Of a stretch of DNA of 64,000 nucleotides, positions 12,001-18,048 are shown one piece after another. The position numbers were made by a program, and so were the translations under genes. Source of the stretch: Flavobacteriales bacterium. Its GTDB lineage: Bacteria > Bacteroidota > Bacteroidia > Flavobacteriales_F > PHOS-HE28. The notes beneath the pieces were generated by a model, which searched no databases, had not been told where the DNA came from, and was given only the letters and a program-made list of their open reading frames with translations. Within the stretch, counting starts at the first letter, position 1; every line of letters begins with the position of its first letter. The stretch lies in NCBI GenBank assembly GCA_019912395.1, contig JAIOIH010000010.1, positions 1-64,000 on the forward strand, in the 5' to 3' direction.

Positions 12001-14692
12001 TACCACGATCACCAACGGTTCGTGCGCGGCCTCCTCCGATGCGGTGACACTGAATGTGCGCGCCCTGCCGAACATCACTGCCGGAAGCGACATCATCGCC
12101 TGCACCGCCGCACCGATCCAACTGGCTGCCAATGCGGCCAACGCCCCCGGCGGCACGTGGACCACTTCGGGCACGGGCACCTTCTTCGATGCCAATGCCT
12201 TGGCCACGCTCTACTTCCCGAGCGCAGCCGACAGCATCGCGGGATCGGTGACCCTCACCGTGACCACCACGGGCACCCTCCCGTGCAGCGCCGTGTCGGA
12301 TGCGCTCACCATCACCTTCGGCGGCGGGCTTGCGGCACAGGCCGGCCCCGATGTGATCACCTGCAGCACGGACCCGAACATCGTTCTGAACGGAGCGGTC
12401 GCGGGCACCACCACGGGCCAGTGGACCACCACCGGTACGGGTTCCTTCAGCCCTTCGGCCACGGCCCTCAACGCCACCTACATCCCGGGCGCAGCGGACT
12501 TCGTGATCGGGGACATCTCCCTGGTGCTGAGCACCACCAACAACGCGGGCTGCCCCGCCGGCAGGGACACCTTGGTGGTGAGCTATTCTGTGCCCCCCAC
12601 GGTGAACGCCGGTGCGGACCTGTTGCTCTGCGACGGCTTGTCGCCGATCCAACTGAACGGCACCGCCCAGAATGATTCGCTGGTGCAATGGGTCACTGAT
12701 GGCACGGGCAGCTTCAGCCCGAACGCCAACACGCTGAACGCCACTTACATTCCAACGGCCAGTGACAGCATCGCAGGTGGGGTACACCTGATCCTCACCG
12801 CATACGGAAAGGGCACCTGTGGCAACGCTTCGGATGCGCTCTTCATCGGGGTGGGTCCCACACGCATCGCGAACGCGGGCATCGACCTGAACGTGTGCGC
12901 GGATGGCAGTGCCGTGCAATTGGCCGGGACCATCACCGGAGTAAGCGGCGGCACGTGGACCACGAACGGCACCGGCACCTTCGTTCCCGACGCCACCGCC
13001 TTGAATGCGAGCTATGTGCCCAGCGCACCGGACCTGGTGTTCCAGCAACTGAGCTTCGTGCTCACCACCACCGGCAACATGGGCTGCCCCGCGCACAACG
13101 ATACGCTGGCGGTATTCATCCACCAGCCACCCACGGTGAACGCGGGTGCGGACCTGTTGCTCTGCGATGGACGTGTGCCGGTGCAGTTGACCGGTGCCGC
13201 CCAGAACGATTCATTGGTGCAATGGTCCACAGCCGGCACGGGCAGCTTCAGCCCCGATGCCAACACATTGAATGCGATCTACATGCCCTCGGTAAGCGAC
13301 AGCATCGCAGGTGGTGTACACCTGGTCCTTACCGCGTACGGCACGGGCAACTGTGGCCAGGTTTCGGATTCGCTCTTCATCGGAGTGGGCCCCACGCGCA
13401 TCGCGAATGCGGGCACCGATATGGACCTGTGTGCTGATGGAACCATGGTTCCCTTGCAGGGCCATGTCACGGGCGTCAGCGGCGGTACGTGGACCACGAA
13501 CGGCACCGGCACTTTCATCCCGGATGCTTCCGATCTCAACGCCACCTACGTGCCCAGCGCACCGGACCTCGTGTTCCAGCACCTGCGTTTCGTGCTGACC
13601 ACCACGGGCAACATGAGCTGCCCCGCGCACAGCGACACCGTATTGGTGAACATGCACCAACCTTCCACGGTGAACGCGGGCACGGACATCACCACCTGCG
13701 ACGTCTCGGCGGATGTGCAGCTGGCCGGTACCTGGACCGGTGCTGCGGGCGTGCAATGGTCCACCAACGGCTCCGGGGTCTTCCTGCCGGACAACACCAC
13801 GGCCCATGCCATCTATCAACCGGGCGCCACCGACTCCCTGTTGCAACACGTGAACCTGTTCCTCACCACCACGGGCGATCTCTTCTGCGACGCTGCGGTG
13901 GATACCGTGAAGCTGTCCTTCGTGAACCCGCTGCATGCGGCCTTCACCTTCGGGAACGCTTGTGCAGGCTCCACTACCGCCTTCACTGATGCAAGCACCA
14001 CCACGGGCTCGCCCATCATTGGCTGGAGCTGGGACTTCGGAAGCGGTAACACCGCAGCCGGACAGCAGGCTGGCAACAATTTCCCCGGTGCGGGCCAATA
14101 TCCGGTCTCGCTCACGGTGTTCGCACAGAACGGCTGCAGCGCCACCACCAGCCAAGTTGTGGAGGTGATGTTCGCACCCACGGCCGGGTTCTCCTTCAGC
14201 GGTGATACCTACACGGACGAGCCGATCGCGTTCGTGGACAGCTCCTTCGGCGGGAACGGCTGGCACTACAACTTCGGGGATGGTCAGGGATCACTGTCCC
14301 AAGAGCCTACGCACACCTACACGGATGCGGGCCAATACATCATCGTGCAGACCGTCTCCAATGCCGCAGGTTGCACGGCTTCGGACTCCTTGCTCATCGC
14401 GATCACGGAGAACAAGATCGTGCCACCGAAACTACCGGACGCCTTCAGCCCGAACGGGGATGGCGTGAATGATATCTTCTATGTCCGCGGTGGACCGTTC
14501 GAGACCATGGAACTGAAGATCTACAATGGCTGGGGCGAGTTGATCTTCCAGACCGATGACCCCGAGTTCGGCTGGGACGGCACGCACAACGGTAAGCCGG
14601 AGATCAATGGCGTGTATGTGTACTCGGTCGTCGCCACCTCGGAGGACGGCAGGGAGCATGACCGCTCAGGTAAAGTCACACTGATCCGCTAA
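2..14692 (+). CDS. Giant repetitive T9SS-secreted surface protein, type B sorting domain (5' partial)
   Basis: The reading frame is open from base 2, so the true start lies upstream; the GTG at 41 is internal. The 4,896 visible residues are about 52 Ig/PKD-like units of 88 residues (264 bp). Each unit opens with a motif like NAGxDxxxC, has a central WSGGxGxFxP block and LNAxYTP, and ends TLTLTTTGNxxC. Two PKD-like domains follow (about 13928-14404, with FGDG and a PKD-type tail), then a gliding-motility-associated C-terminal domain (about 14405-14689, opening PDAFSPNGDGVND and ending in a basic KVTLIR tail). That domain is a type B T9SS signal, so secretion and surface attachment are inferred. 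Family knowledge suggests an adhesin or SprB-like filament. The PorP/SprF gene 12 bp downstream supports this. Two conserved Cys per unit suggest disulfides. Confidence 0.95.
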   Translation, partial: SGGAGTFSPNASSVNATYSPTAAEIANGSLTLTLTTTGNNNCVAVSDAVVLNFTPAPTANAGADVTLCVNNANVVLNGSVTVATGGVWSGGAGSFTPNNTTLNATYTPTSAELAGGSLTLTLTTTGNANCGVVSDNKLITFTPAPIVNAGPNASVCANAPAMQLAGSVSGATGGIWSGGNGTYNPNNTTLNAIYTPTAAERAAGTVTLTLTSAGNGLCNPVSDQVTWTITPAPTVNAGSDQSLCSNNAVATLAGTYTVATGATWSGGAGTFSPSASNVNATYTPTATEISNGSLTLTLTTTGNNNCIAVSDAMVLTFTPSPTANAGADVTRCANNPNVVLNGSVSVATGGVWSGGAGSFTPNNTALNATYVPTPAEISAGILTLTLTTTGNNNCTAVTDTKDINFTPAPTVDAGPNGTVCANASAITLAGVVNGSTGGTWSGGTGTYNPNNTTLNAVYTPSAAERTAGTVTLTLTTTGNGLCNAVSDQVTYTITPAPTVNAGADQSLCANNAVATLAGSFTVATGASWSGGAGTFSPSASSMSATYTPTAAEISSGSVTLTLTTTGNNNCVAVSDAVVLNYTPAPTVNAGTDVTLCVNNANVALNGSVTVAIGGVWSGGAGSFTPNNTTLNATYTPTPGELAGGSLTLTLTSTGNANCGVVSDSKLITFTPAPIVNAGPNASVCANAPAMQLAGSVSGATGGIWSGGNGTYNPNNTTLNAIYTPTAAERAAGTVTLTLTSAGNGLCNPVSDQVTWTITPAPTVNAGSDQSLCSNNAVATLAGTYTVATGATWSGGAGTFSPSASNVNATYTPTAAEISNGSLTLTLTTTGNNNCIAVFDAMVLTFTPAPTANAGADVTRCANNPNVVLNGSVTVATGGVWSGGAGSFTPNNTALNATYVPTAAEISAGILTLTLTTTGNNNCTAVTDTKDINFTPAPTVDAGPNGTVCANASAITLAGTMNGATGATWSGGTGTYNPNNTTLNAVYTPSAAERTAGTVMLTLTTTGNGQCNAVSDQVTYTITPAPTVNAGADQSLCANNAVATLAGSFTVATGASWSGGAGTFSPSASSMSATYTPTAAEIGSGSVTLTLTTTGNNNCVAVSDAMVLTFTPMPTANAGADIIRCANNANVALNGSVTVASGGVWSGGAGSFNPNNTALNATYTPTATEIANGVLNLVLTTTGNSNCNAVKDTVSVNFTPAPTVDAGANGTVCANASAITLAGVVTGATGATWSGGTGTFNPNNTTLNAVYTPSAAERTAGTVTLTLTTTGNGLCNAVSDQVTYLITPAPTVNAGADQSLCANNAVATLNGSFSVATGAVWSGGLGTYSPSASYVNATYTPTAAEISNGSVTLTLTTTGNNNCVAVSDAVMLNFTPAPTVNAGADATVCVNNANVALNGSVSIATGGVWSGGTGSFTPNNTTLNATYTPTPGELAGGSLTLTLTSTGNGNCGVVSDSKLITFSPAPIVDAGLNGSVCANAPAMQLAGSVSGASGAIWSGGNGTYNPNSSTLNAIYTPTAAERAAGTVTLTLTSAGNGLCNAVSDQVTWTITPAPTVNAGPDQSLCANNATATLAGGFTVATGAVWSGGSGSFSPSAANMNATYTPTANEISNGSVTLTLTTTGNNNCVAVSDAITLAFTPAPTVNAGTDATVCVNNSNVALNGTVTVATGGIWSGGLGSFTPSNTALNAVYTPTPSELAAGSLTLTLTSTGNGNCSLVSDSKLINFTPAPTVDAGPNGTVCANNSALSLAGVVNGASGGIWSGGTGTYSPNSSTLNATYTPSAAERTAGSVTLTLTTVGNGNCAAVSDQVSYSITPAPTANAGSDRVLCANNPVTSLSGAFTVATGGIWSGGNGTFDPSTTNMSAIYTPTATEITNGGVTLTLTTTGNGLCNAATDQVVLNFTDAPSANAGPDVTRCANNGAVALNGSVVIATGGTWTGGTGTFTPNANTLNATYNPGPGDIAAGMVTLTLTTTGNGNCTPASDTRIITYTPAPIVNAGVDGTVCANSPAVMLNGSVSGAVGGVWSGGTGTFSPNSIALNATYTPSAAEITAGGFTLTLTSAGNGTCNAVTDQVHYTITPAPTVNAGADQTLCGNNGTAMLNAAITVATGVQWSGGSGLYSPGSTAQNISYTPSAIEVSNGSVTLTATTTGNGNCAAVADQVQITFTTAPIANAGPDQSVSANNAATALAGSYSIASGIVWSGGAGSYNPNNTTTNAVYTPTPAEIASGSVTLTLTTTGNGSCAAASDAMTITFSDAPTANAGPDQVICGNNAVVVLNGSVTIATGGIWSGGTGAWTPNNTSLNTTYYPSASEIAAGSVTLTLTTVGNGNSNPVTDQVVITISPAPVVNAGNNFTVCANNPTAQLAGVVNNAGGGVWSGGSGTFNPSTNNLNATYTPTLGEIAAGTVTLTLTSTNNGTCNVVSDQVVITVAPAPVVDAGIDRTVCSNNSSVQLAGSISNATGGIWSGGTGGFSPSINALNAVYTPSATELANGSITLTLTSTGNGTCTAVSDAMTIYFSQSPVVNAGLDRTVCGNDPSVTLNGSVTISGGGVWSGGGGTYSPDANTLNATYHPSPAEAALGTATLTLTSTQNGLCNAVSDQMVITIIAAPTANAGNDLFVCSNNAQVQLGGSVSGAGGGQWSGGAGTFTPSIASLNAVYYPTPAEIAAGTMTLTLTTIGNGNCVPVTDEVMITFTASPTANAGTDGVRCANNAAIQLAGSVTVANGGTWSGGGGSFSPNANALNAVYTPSQGEIAAGSATLVLTTTGNNGCLAVTDEVTYTFTPAPVANAGPDASICANNATLQLNGSVTVATGGIWSGGAGSFSPNSGILNAVYTPTAAEIAAGSVTLTLTTVGNGLCSAVNDQMVVTITPAPVVDAGQPLQSCANNPSVQLAGSVQNATGGTWTGAGTFSPNANSLSAIYTPSAAEVIAGTATVTLTSTGNGLCNAVSDQVTITITDAPVVEAGAAQTLCANNIAASLNGQVTNATGGTWSGGAGSFSPNASTLNAVYTASAAEVNAGGLWLYLTSTGNGGCLASRDSVRLDFTPAPTVNAGLDAHVCANASAVQLAGAVTVANGGTWSGGAGSFTPNAQALNATYQPTALEIAAGQMTLVLTSTGNGNCTAVRDSLLIIVDPVPVVNAGPDQQICSNNPNFQLNGFVGNAPGGQWTGGNGNYFPNNTSMAVQYTPTAAEVAAGSVTFTLTSTGTSICAAVTDQMTVYFTDSPVVNAGTDLSICANNPAVQLNGNVINVNGGAWSGGSGTFSPSNNVFSPIYTPTAAEIASGSLNLYLTSTGNGNCFAVRDTLAITFTPAPTVNAGVDMDVCANNPLVTLNGAITVASGAQWSGGLGTYAPNAQTLNAQYTPSPFELQTGSVELTLTTTGNGNCLAVNDQVMLTVTPAPVVSAGPDITTCSSALQVPLTGSVQGGSTTGTWSTSGTGSFFPSATTLNATYMASALDSLNGTVDLTLTSTNNGLCSVVSDMMTLTILPNAIANAGPDQSICASEGTVQLAGSISGNATQGHWTTNGAGSFTPNANAANAVYQVAPGDAAQGTLTFTWSVNSCDNAMDQMTVTIVPVSSVNAGTDQVVCFGNLNVLINGQVSGASSTGVWSTLGSGSFANAADALSNIYHASAQDSLAQGVSLVLTATNTGACTADADTVYIAIQPSGTVNAGPDLSFCANNATVLLTGTLSGDATQVQWTTSGTGSFYPSNSVLTPTYIPSNIDTAIGSLTLTLSAVNTCNNASDAMTLALTPAPYVNAGPDQTYCNQVSQFNLSGTISGITTVGQWTTTGTGTIANPGALNTTYTASAADIAAGQINFTLTSLNNGNCGPVSDAMTIYLTAGIIVSAGPDQSVCVLSDHANLHGTIQNGSPSGTWTATGSGTFQPSADVLNAQYFFSAADVANGSVVLTFTATNTGTCPSGSDQMTLTFGSTSYAFAGPDQNLCANAPIAQLAGNYSGGAQGILWSTSGSGTFSNSTNPNATYTLSNADIAAGSVQLTLTTITNGSCAASSDAVTLNVRALPNITAGSDIIACTAAPIQLAANAANAPGGTWTTSGTGTFFDANALATLYFPSAADSIAGSVTLTVTTTGTLPCSAVSDALTITFGGGLAAQAGPDVITCSTDPNIVLNGAVAGTTTGQWTTTGTGSFSPSATALNATYIPGAADFVIGDISLVLSTTNNAGCPAGRDTLVVSYSVPPTVNAGADLLLCDGLSPIQLNGTAQNDSLVQWVTDGTGSFSPNANTLNATYIPTASDSIAGGVHLILTAYGKGTCGNASDALFIGVGPTRIANAGIDLNVCADGSAVQLAGTITGVSGGTWTTNGTGTFVPDATALNASYVPSAPDLVFQQLSFVLTTTGNMGCPAHNDTLAVFIHQPPTVNAGADLLLCDGRVPVQLTGAAQNDSLVQWSTAGTGSFSPDANTLNAIYMPSVSDSIAGGVHLVLTAYGTGNCGQVSDSLFIGVGPTRIANAGTDMDLCADGTMVPLQGHVTGVSGGTWTTNGTGTFIPDASDLNATYVPSAPDLVFQHLRFVLTTTGNMSCPAHSDTVLVNMHQPSTVNAGTDITTCDVSADVQLAGTWTGAAGVQWSTNGSGVFLPDNTTAHAIYQPGATDSLLQHVNLFLTTTGDLFCDAAVDTVKLSFVNPLHAAFTFGNACAGSTTAFTDASTTTGSPIIGWSWDFGSGNTAAGQQAGNNFPGAGQYPVSLTVFAQNGCSATTSQVVEVMFAPTAGFSFSGDTYTDEPIAFVDSSFGGNGWHYNFGDGQGSLSQEPTHTYTDAGQYIIVQTVSNAAGCTASDSLLIAITENKIVPPKLPDAFSPNGDGVNDIFYVRGGPFETMELKIYNGWGELIFQTDDPEFGWDGTHNGKPEINGVYVYSVVATSEDGREHDRSGKVTLIR
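179..3346 (+). repeat. Higher-order tandem repeat: two copies of a 1,584-bp six-unit block
   Basis: Inside the giant gene, six consecutive 264-bp units (179-1762) recur in the same order as 1763-3346. Unit starts fall exactly 1,584 bp apart (179, 1763, 3347). Within each block the units follow an A-B-C-A'-B'-C' pattern: A opens NAGxDVT, B opens xAGPN and carries ERxAGTV, C opens NAGxDQSLC. The deeper period is therefore three units (792 bp). Units two and eight are almost identical at DNA level, with scattered silent changes. Confidence 0.9.
12605..13672 (+). repeat. Tandem duplication of a two-unit (534-bp) block in the giant gene
   Basis: Two consecutive Ig-like units (12605-13138) are repeated as 13139-13672. 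Each block opens NAGADLLLCDG, contains VQW..GTGSFSP and FIGVGPTRIANAG, and ends in a short HQPP/HQPS linker. The period is 178 codons, so these units are 89 residues rather than 88. The block is unlike the trimer-based pattern at the 5' end, so it arose in a separate amplification. Confidence 0.88.
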
Positions 14693-14704
14693 AGAGCATT
14701 AACG

Positions 14705-15688
14705 ATGAGAACGAAAACAGCTTTCCTCATGGCGATCACGCTCTTCGGAGCGGGCGCCTCACGGGCGCAGGATGCGCAGCTCAGCCAATACGATGCTGCA
14801 GCGGTCCTGCTGAACCCCGCGCTCACGGGCATGTTCGAGAACAGCGACTTCCGGGTGAGCAGCAACCTGCGGAGCCAGTGGAACAGCCTGGCCAGCAACT
14901 TCCTCACCACGGCCTTCGCGGTGGACATGTCCATGGACCGGCAGTTCGGCTTCGGGGCGTACCTGAACAACTACAACATGGCCGGCATCATGAACAACTT
15001 CCAGGCGGGGGTCACCGGGGCGTACAACGTGTCGTCCGGGAAGAACTACACGCTCTCCGCCGGAGTGAACCTGGGCCTGATCTACAAGAAGGTGAACGAC
15101 GACAAGCTGGTGTGGGACGCGCAATATGACCGGGACCACTTCGACAGCGACCTGCCCTCCGGAGAGCTTTTCCAGAAAATGGGGCGGATGATGCCGGACC
15201 TCGGCGTGGGCGTGGCCTATCGTTCCACCAACCGGAACAAGATGATCAACCCCTTCGGGAACTTCGCGCTCTTCCACGTCACCACTCCGGATGAATCCAT
15301 TTTCCGCAATGAGAAGAGCGACCTTCCGATCCGGTATTCAGTGAACGCGGGTACGTATATCACCGTGACCGAAGGCGTGGACATCATCCCGCAGGGCCTC
15401 TACATGCGCCAGGGTCCGGACCAGCAGATCCAGGCCGGCATCCTGGGCCAAGTGGCCCTGATGAACGGCATTTACGGTGTGGTTGGTGGCGCTTCCTACC
15501 GCCTGAACGATGCGATCATCGCCCAAGTGGGGATCAAGCACGGCAACAACATGTACCGGTTCAGCTACGACGTGAACGTCTCGCCGCTGCGCACCTACAC
15601 CAACAACAACGGTGCATTCGAGTTCTCCATCGTGTATTTCGGTACGCTCTCGGGCCGCTCGCGGCGGATGACGAGCAGTGCGTTCTGA
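14705..15688 (+). CDS. PorP/SprF family type IX secretion system membrane protein
   Basis: The 327-residue protein has a signal peptide (MRTKTAFLMAITLFGAGASRAQ) and then the family's opening QLSQYDAAAVLLNPALTGMF. The rest is rich in aromatic and glycine-bearing beta-strand segments, fitting an outer-membrane beta-barrel, and ends in a strand with a C-terminal aromatic residue (SAF). Family members are paired with T9SS cargo carrying type B C-terminal domains and help secrete or anchor them. The gene starts 12 bp after the giant repeat protein on the same strand, so the two are very likely cotranscribed and this is its dedicated partner. Length is normal for the family. Confidence 0.95.
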   Translation: MRTKTAFLMAITLFGAGASRAQDAQLSQYDAAAVLLNPALTGMFENSDFRVSSNLRSQWNSLASNFLTTAFAVDMSMDRQFGFGAYLNNYNMAGIMNNFQAGVTGAYNVSSGKNYTLSAGVNLGLIYKKVNDDKLVWDAQYDRDHFDSDLPSGELFQKMGRMMPDLGVGVAYRSTNRNKMINPFGNFALFHVTTPDESIFRNEKSDLPIRYSVNAGTYITVTEGVDIIPQGLYMRQGPDQQIQAGILGQVALMNGIYGVVGGASYRLNDAIIAQVGIKHGNNMYRFSYDVNVSPLRTYTNNNGAFEFSIVYFGTLSGRSRRMTSSAF

Positions 15689-15724
15689 TCGGCCCGCTAC
15701 CGTCGCTGCAAACAAGGGAAGCGT

Positions 15725-15760
15725 GTAGAACGGGTGATCACCGCGGATCACCCGTTCTAC
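15725..15760. terminator. Perfect 15-bp inverted repeat between convergent genes (probable bidirectional terminator)
   Basis: GTAGAACGGGTGATC (15725-15739) and its exact reverse complement (15746-15760) flank a six-base loop. The element sits between the 3' ends of the PorP/SprF gene and the convergent T9SS cargo gene and overlaps the latter's TAG stop (15757-15759). There is no strong T tract on either side. Confidence 0.65.
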
Positions 15761-16701
15761 ATGATGATCACTCTTTTCACGATACGGCCAGCACCGGTCT
15801 CGATCCCGATCATGTACGGACCGGCATCCAGGTTTTCCACGTCTATCCGGTAGTCCCGCCCGGCTTCGCTTTTCCGCTTTTCGTGAACGATCTTCCCAAG
15901 GGCATCGGTCATCACAATGCTTTCGACAGGCGATCCACTTTCATTCCTGATGTTCAGGAACCGTTCCGCCGGGTTGGGCCAGATGCTGACCGTGGCATCC
16001 TGATTTTCATTGATGCCGGTAGGGTTTTCAATGGTGAACTGGATCACGGGCCGCCTATCGTCCATGTTGGTGTTGTTCATTGTACTGGACAATGAAGCTG
16101 GCAGGCTGCTTCCACCACTGGCGTAGATCCGGTCCACCACGGTCGTGTTCACCCATTCAAATGCGCCGGTGGCGATGGGTGCCACGGCTGCGGAAATGTC
16201 CCACTCCGTAAGTATTTCCAAGGAACCGCCCGAGTAGATAAAGGGGTCCGGGAGCGTGAAGTCGATATAGCTCGGACTGGCCGTCGCCGGGATCGATTGT
16301 GCCGGATCGTTGTACACCTGGGTCGCACCGGAGCTCAAACTCGCCCAGTCCGCAGTTGCATCGGAATAGGCGGAGACGCTTGAATTCTTCATGTAGATGC
16401 TGAAGACCGCCGGCCCGCCTGCGGAACTTGCCGTGTTCTTCATCCATCCTACGGTTGAGATCACAGCGCCGGGCAGGATACCGGCCGCTGCCATTTCCGA
16501 TTGCGTGTACAGGTAGGCGAAGCGGCTGTAGCGGTAGAAGAGCGTGGAGGACATGTAGATGGGCCCCACGGCGTACAAGGGCGTGTTGGCCGCACCCGTG
16601 TTGATCTGGACAACCTGCGCATTGGCCTGGAACGCGCCCGTGGAAAGAACGGCCAGCAGCAGTGATGCGGCAAGCCCCCGGCTTTGTAGTGGTGTTTTCA
16701 T
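15757..16701 (-). CDS. Secreted protein with T9SS type A sorting domain
   Basis: About 314 residues from the ATG at 16701. That start gives a clean signal peptide (MKTPLQSRGLAASLLLAVLS, cleavage after QANA); the longer frame to 16749 adds a charged leader that would spoil it. The middle is a beta-rich module of unknown function resembling passenger regions with an adhesion or jelly-roll fold. The last roughly 80 residues match the type A secretion domain: SIWPNPAERFLNI, then TDALGKIV and a final KRVIIM strand. Export through T9SS to the surface is expected. It converges on the PorP/SprF gene and ends inside a palindrome. The passenger's role is unknown. Confidence 0.9.
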   Translation of the reverse strand: MKTPLQSRGLAASLLLAVLSTGAFQANAQVVQINTGAANTPLYAVGPIYMSSTLFYRYSRFAYLYTQSEMAAAGILPGAVISTVGWMKNTASSAGGPAVFSIYMKNSSVSAYSDATADWASLSSGATQVYNDPAQSIPATASPSYIDFTLPDPFIYSGGSLEILTEWDISAAVAPIATGAFEWVNTTVVDRIYASGGSSLPASLSSTMNNTNMDDRRPVIQFTIENPTGINENQDATVSIWPNPAERFLNIRNESGSPVESIVMTDALGKIVHEKRKSEAGRDYRIDVENLDAGPYMIGIETGAGRIVKRVIIM

Positions 16702-16766
16702 GGCTCTACGGTTTTGTTGAGGTGATCGGTCTTTCCGCTGTGCGCACAACGCGCAAGCGGGATGAA

Positions 16767-16774
16767 CAAACTTA
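16767..16774 (-). promoter_or_regulatory. Bacteroidota-type -7 box (TAAGTTTG)
   Basis: On the minus strand TAAGTTTG matches the TAnnTTTG consensus and lies 65 bp upstream of the ATG at 16701. No exact TTG is found at the -33 distance, though a TTTCG lies there. Confidence 0.5.
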
Positions 16775-16832
16775 ACCCATCCCCGGTCACCTCCGAAACC
16801 ACTCCGGGCAACCGCGCGTTCAAACCCGCATC

Positions 16833-17513
16833 ATGATACTACCCTACATGACCGAAACACAGGTGTTGCAGGCCGCCATGCGCGACCTGCCCACCGTGGA
16901 GCGCAAAATGCAGCGCGCGAAGGAACTGCTACGCCGCAAGCACATGAAGGGTGATCGCAAGGCCGTGCTGGTGGAACTGCACGACTATAAAAGCCCGCAG
17001 GCCAACCATTGGATGGTGGTCATGCGGCACTGCAAAGCCGGCATACAGGTCTTCCATTACGCCTGGTACCGCGGCATGGACAAGCGCATGCGCGCCATCC
17101 ATGTGCGGCCCGATGGCAATACGGCCTTCCACTTCAGCAAGCACGTGTTCGATCGGTACAGCGAACGCTTCAGCCCGGACGTGAGCGCCGAGGACCGCCT
17201 GCGCCAGTTCTTCCTGGAGAACCACATGTACAGCAGCCACACCGTGGACCTGATGGCCGAGACCATCGAGGATATCGTGAGCGTGAACCAAGGCTGGCTG
17301 TTCGGCTACCGCGACGAGGAAGAGAACCTTACGATCCTCACCACATTCGTGGACCATGGCCGCTTTTTTGAAAATCAGCACAAGCTGGAGCAGAAGCTGG
17401 AAAGGGATCGCCTAATGGCCGGCATGAGCTTGGGCCAACGCATGGAATTCCTCCGCAAGCTGAAGGACAGCGATGGTGCCGATGAACTCGGCCAAGTGGG
17501 GAACGGGTATTGA
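16833..17513 (+). CDS. Conserved hypothetical protein, 226 residues
   Basis: I do not recognise the family. The protein has no signal peptide or membrane segment, so it is probably cytoplasmic. The N-terminal third is basic (VERKMQRAKELLRRKHMKGD). The middle has a beta-rich stretch with VLVELHDYKS and WMVVMRHCKAG, then FHFSKHVFDRYSERF, a His/Tyr/Arg cluster reminiscent of nuclease or toxin folds but with no diagnostic motif. The C-terminus is a charged helix (HKLEQKLERDR). Codon use matches the neighbouring genes and no opposite-strand gene overlaps, so it looks real. The start may be Met1 (16833) or Met6 (16848). It stands alone between a divergent T9SS cargo gene and the convergent ATP synthase operon. 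Confidence 0.75.
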   Translation: MILPYMTETQVLQAAMRDLPTVERKMQRAKELLRRKHMKGDRKAVLVELHDYKSPQANHWMVVMRHCKAGIQVFHYAWYRGMDKRMRAIHVRPDGNTAFHFSKHVFDRYSERFSPDVSAEDRLRQFFLENHMYSSHTVDLMAETIEDIVSVNQGWLFGYRDEEENLTILTTFVDHGRFFENQHKLEQKLERDRLMAGMSLGQRMEFLRKLKDSDGADELGQVGNGY

Positions 17514-17549
17514 CCCAGCCGAGTGTTGGAGCGGATTCCGTGAAGTAGG

Positions 17550-17784
17550 CTGAAGCCTTCGCTAAAGCGTTGGCTCTCATGGAAGACTGCTGAGAGTTAC
17601 TGTGGAAGGGCAGACCCGCCAGTGATCGTCCTGTTCCTTCCACGAACTCACTTCACTTGTGGGCGGGAATACTGGGTAGAGCGTGGGTCATGAAATTTAT
17701 AGCTACGGCTCATGCAGCTCCGAAGGTAGTTCCGTGTTGCAGTCTGAAGCCTTCGCTAAAGCTTAGGCTTCCAAGGAAGACTGC
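17550..17784. repeat. Pair of 41-bp imperfect direct repeats
   Basis: Copies at 17550-17590 and 17744-17784 share CTGAAGCCTTCGCTAAAGC at the left and GGAAGACTGC at the right, with five mismatches between. Their starts are 194 bp apart. Confidence 0.75.
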
Positions 17785-17996
17785 CGCCCTGCTCAGTTCT
17801 CTCCGGGGATCCTTTTCGCCGTTAAAGTTGGCTCAGCCAACCGAGGGCAAGTGTAGAGTCGGCTGTTTGCCGAGTGCCTATCAAAAGGCGGGCGGAACGC
17901 CCGATCAACAAAAGCCCTCGGCAAAAAGCCGAGCGTTGCTGACGTGAGCGCCAGCCAGCCAATCAGTGGTCGCACGATAATTAGCTCATCGCCCCC

Positions 17997-18022
17997 ATCA
18001 GCTAATCGACACATTAGCTGAT
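17997..18022 (-). terminator. Hairpin downstream of atpG (probable terminator)
   Basis: ATCAGCTAAT and ATTAGCTGAT form a perfect 10-bp inverted repeat around CGACAC, 27 bp past the atpG stop. The ATCAGCT core recurs in the palindrome at 54760-54812, so it may also be a dispersed repeat. Confidence 0.5.
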
Positions 18023-18048
18023 CAACCAAGAGTACAGTACAGCGCAGT

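Larger units (their letters stand above)
17514..18048. other. Gene-free interval with direct repeats and hairpins
   Basis: This 535-bp stretch lies between convergent genes. It holds a 41-bp direct repeat (17550-17590 and 17744-17784, 36 of 41 identical) with a palindromic core around AGCCTTCGCTAAAGC. It also has a cluster of small hairpins: GGGCG/CGCCC at 17890-17902 and CTCGGC/GCCGAG at 17917-17933. Short frames inside it look unlike coding sequence. I read it as a landing site for dispersed intergenic repeats. Confidence 0.6.

Noticed and set aside
1..13900. Possible CRISPR or direct-repeat array
   Set aside because: The regular 264-bp period is far too long and the repeats are in-frame coding units with no unique spacers.
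17657..17947. 96-codon frame in the repeat-rich gap
   Set aside because: It crosses repeats and hairpins, has no signal of conservation, and its composition does not resemble neighbours.
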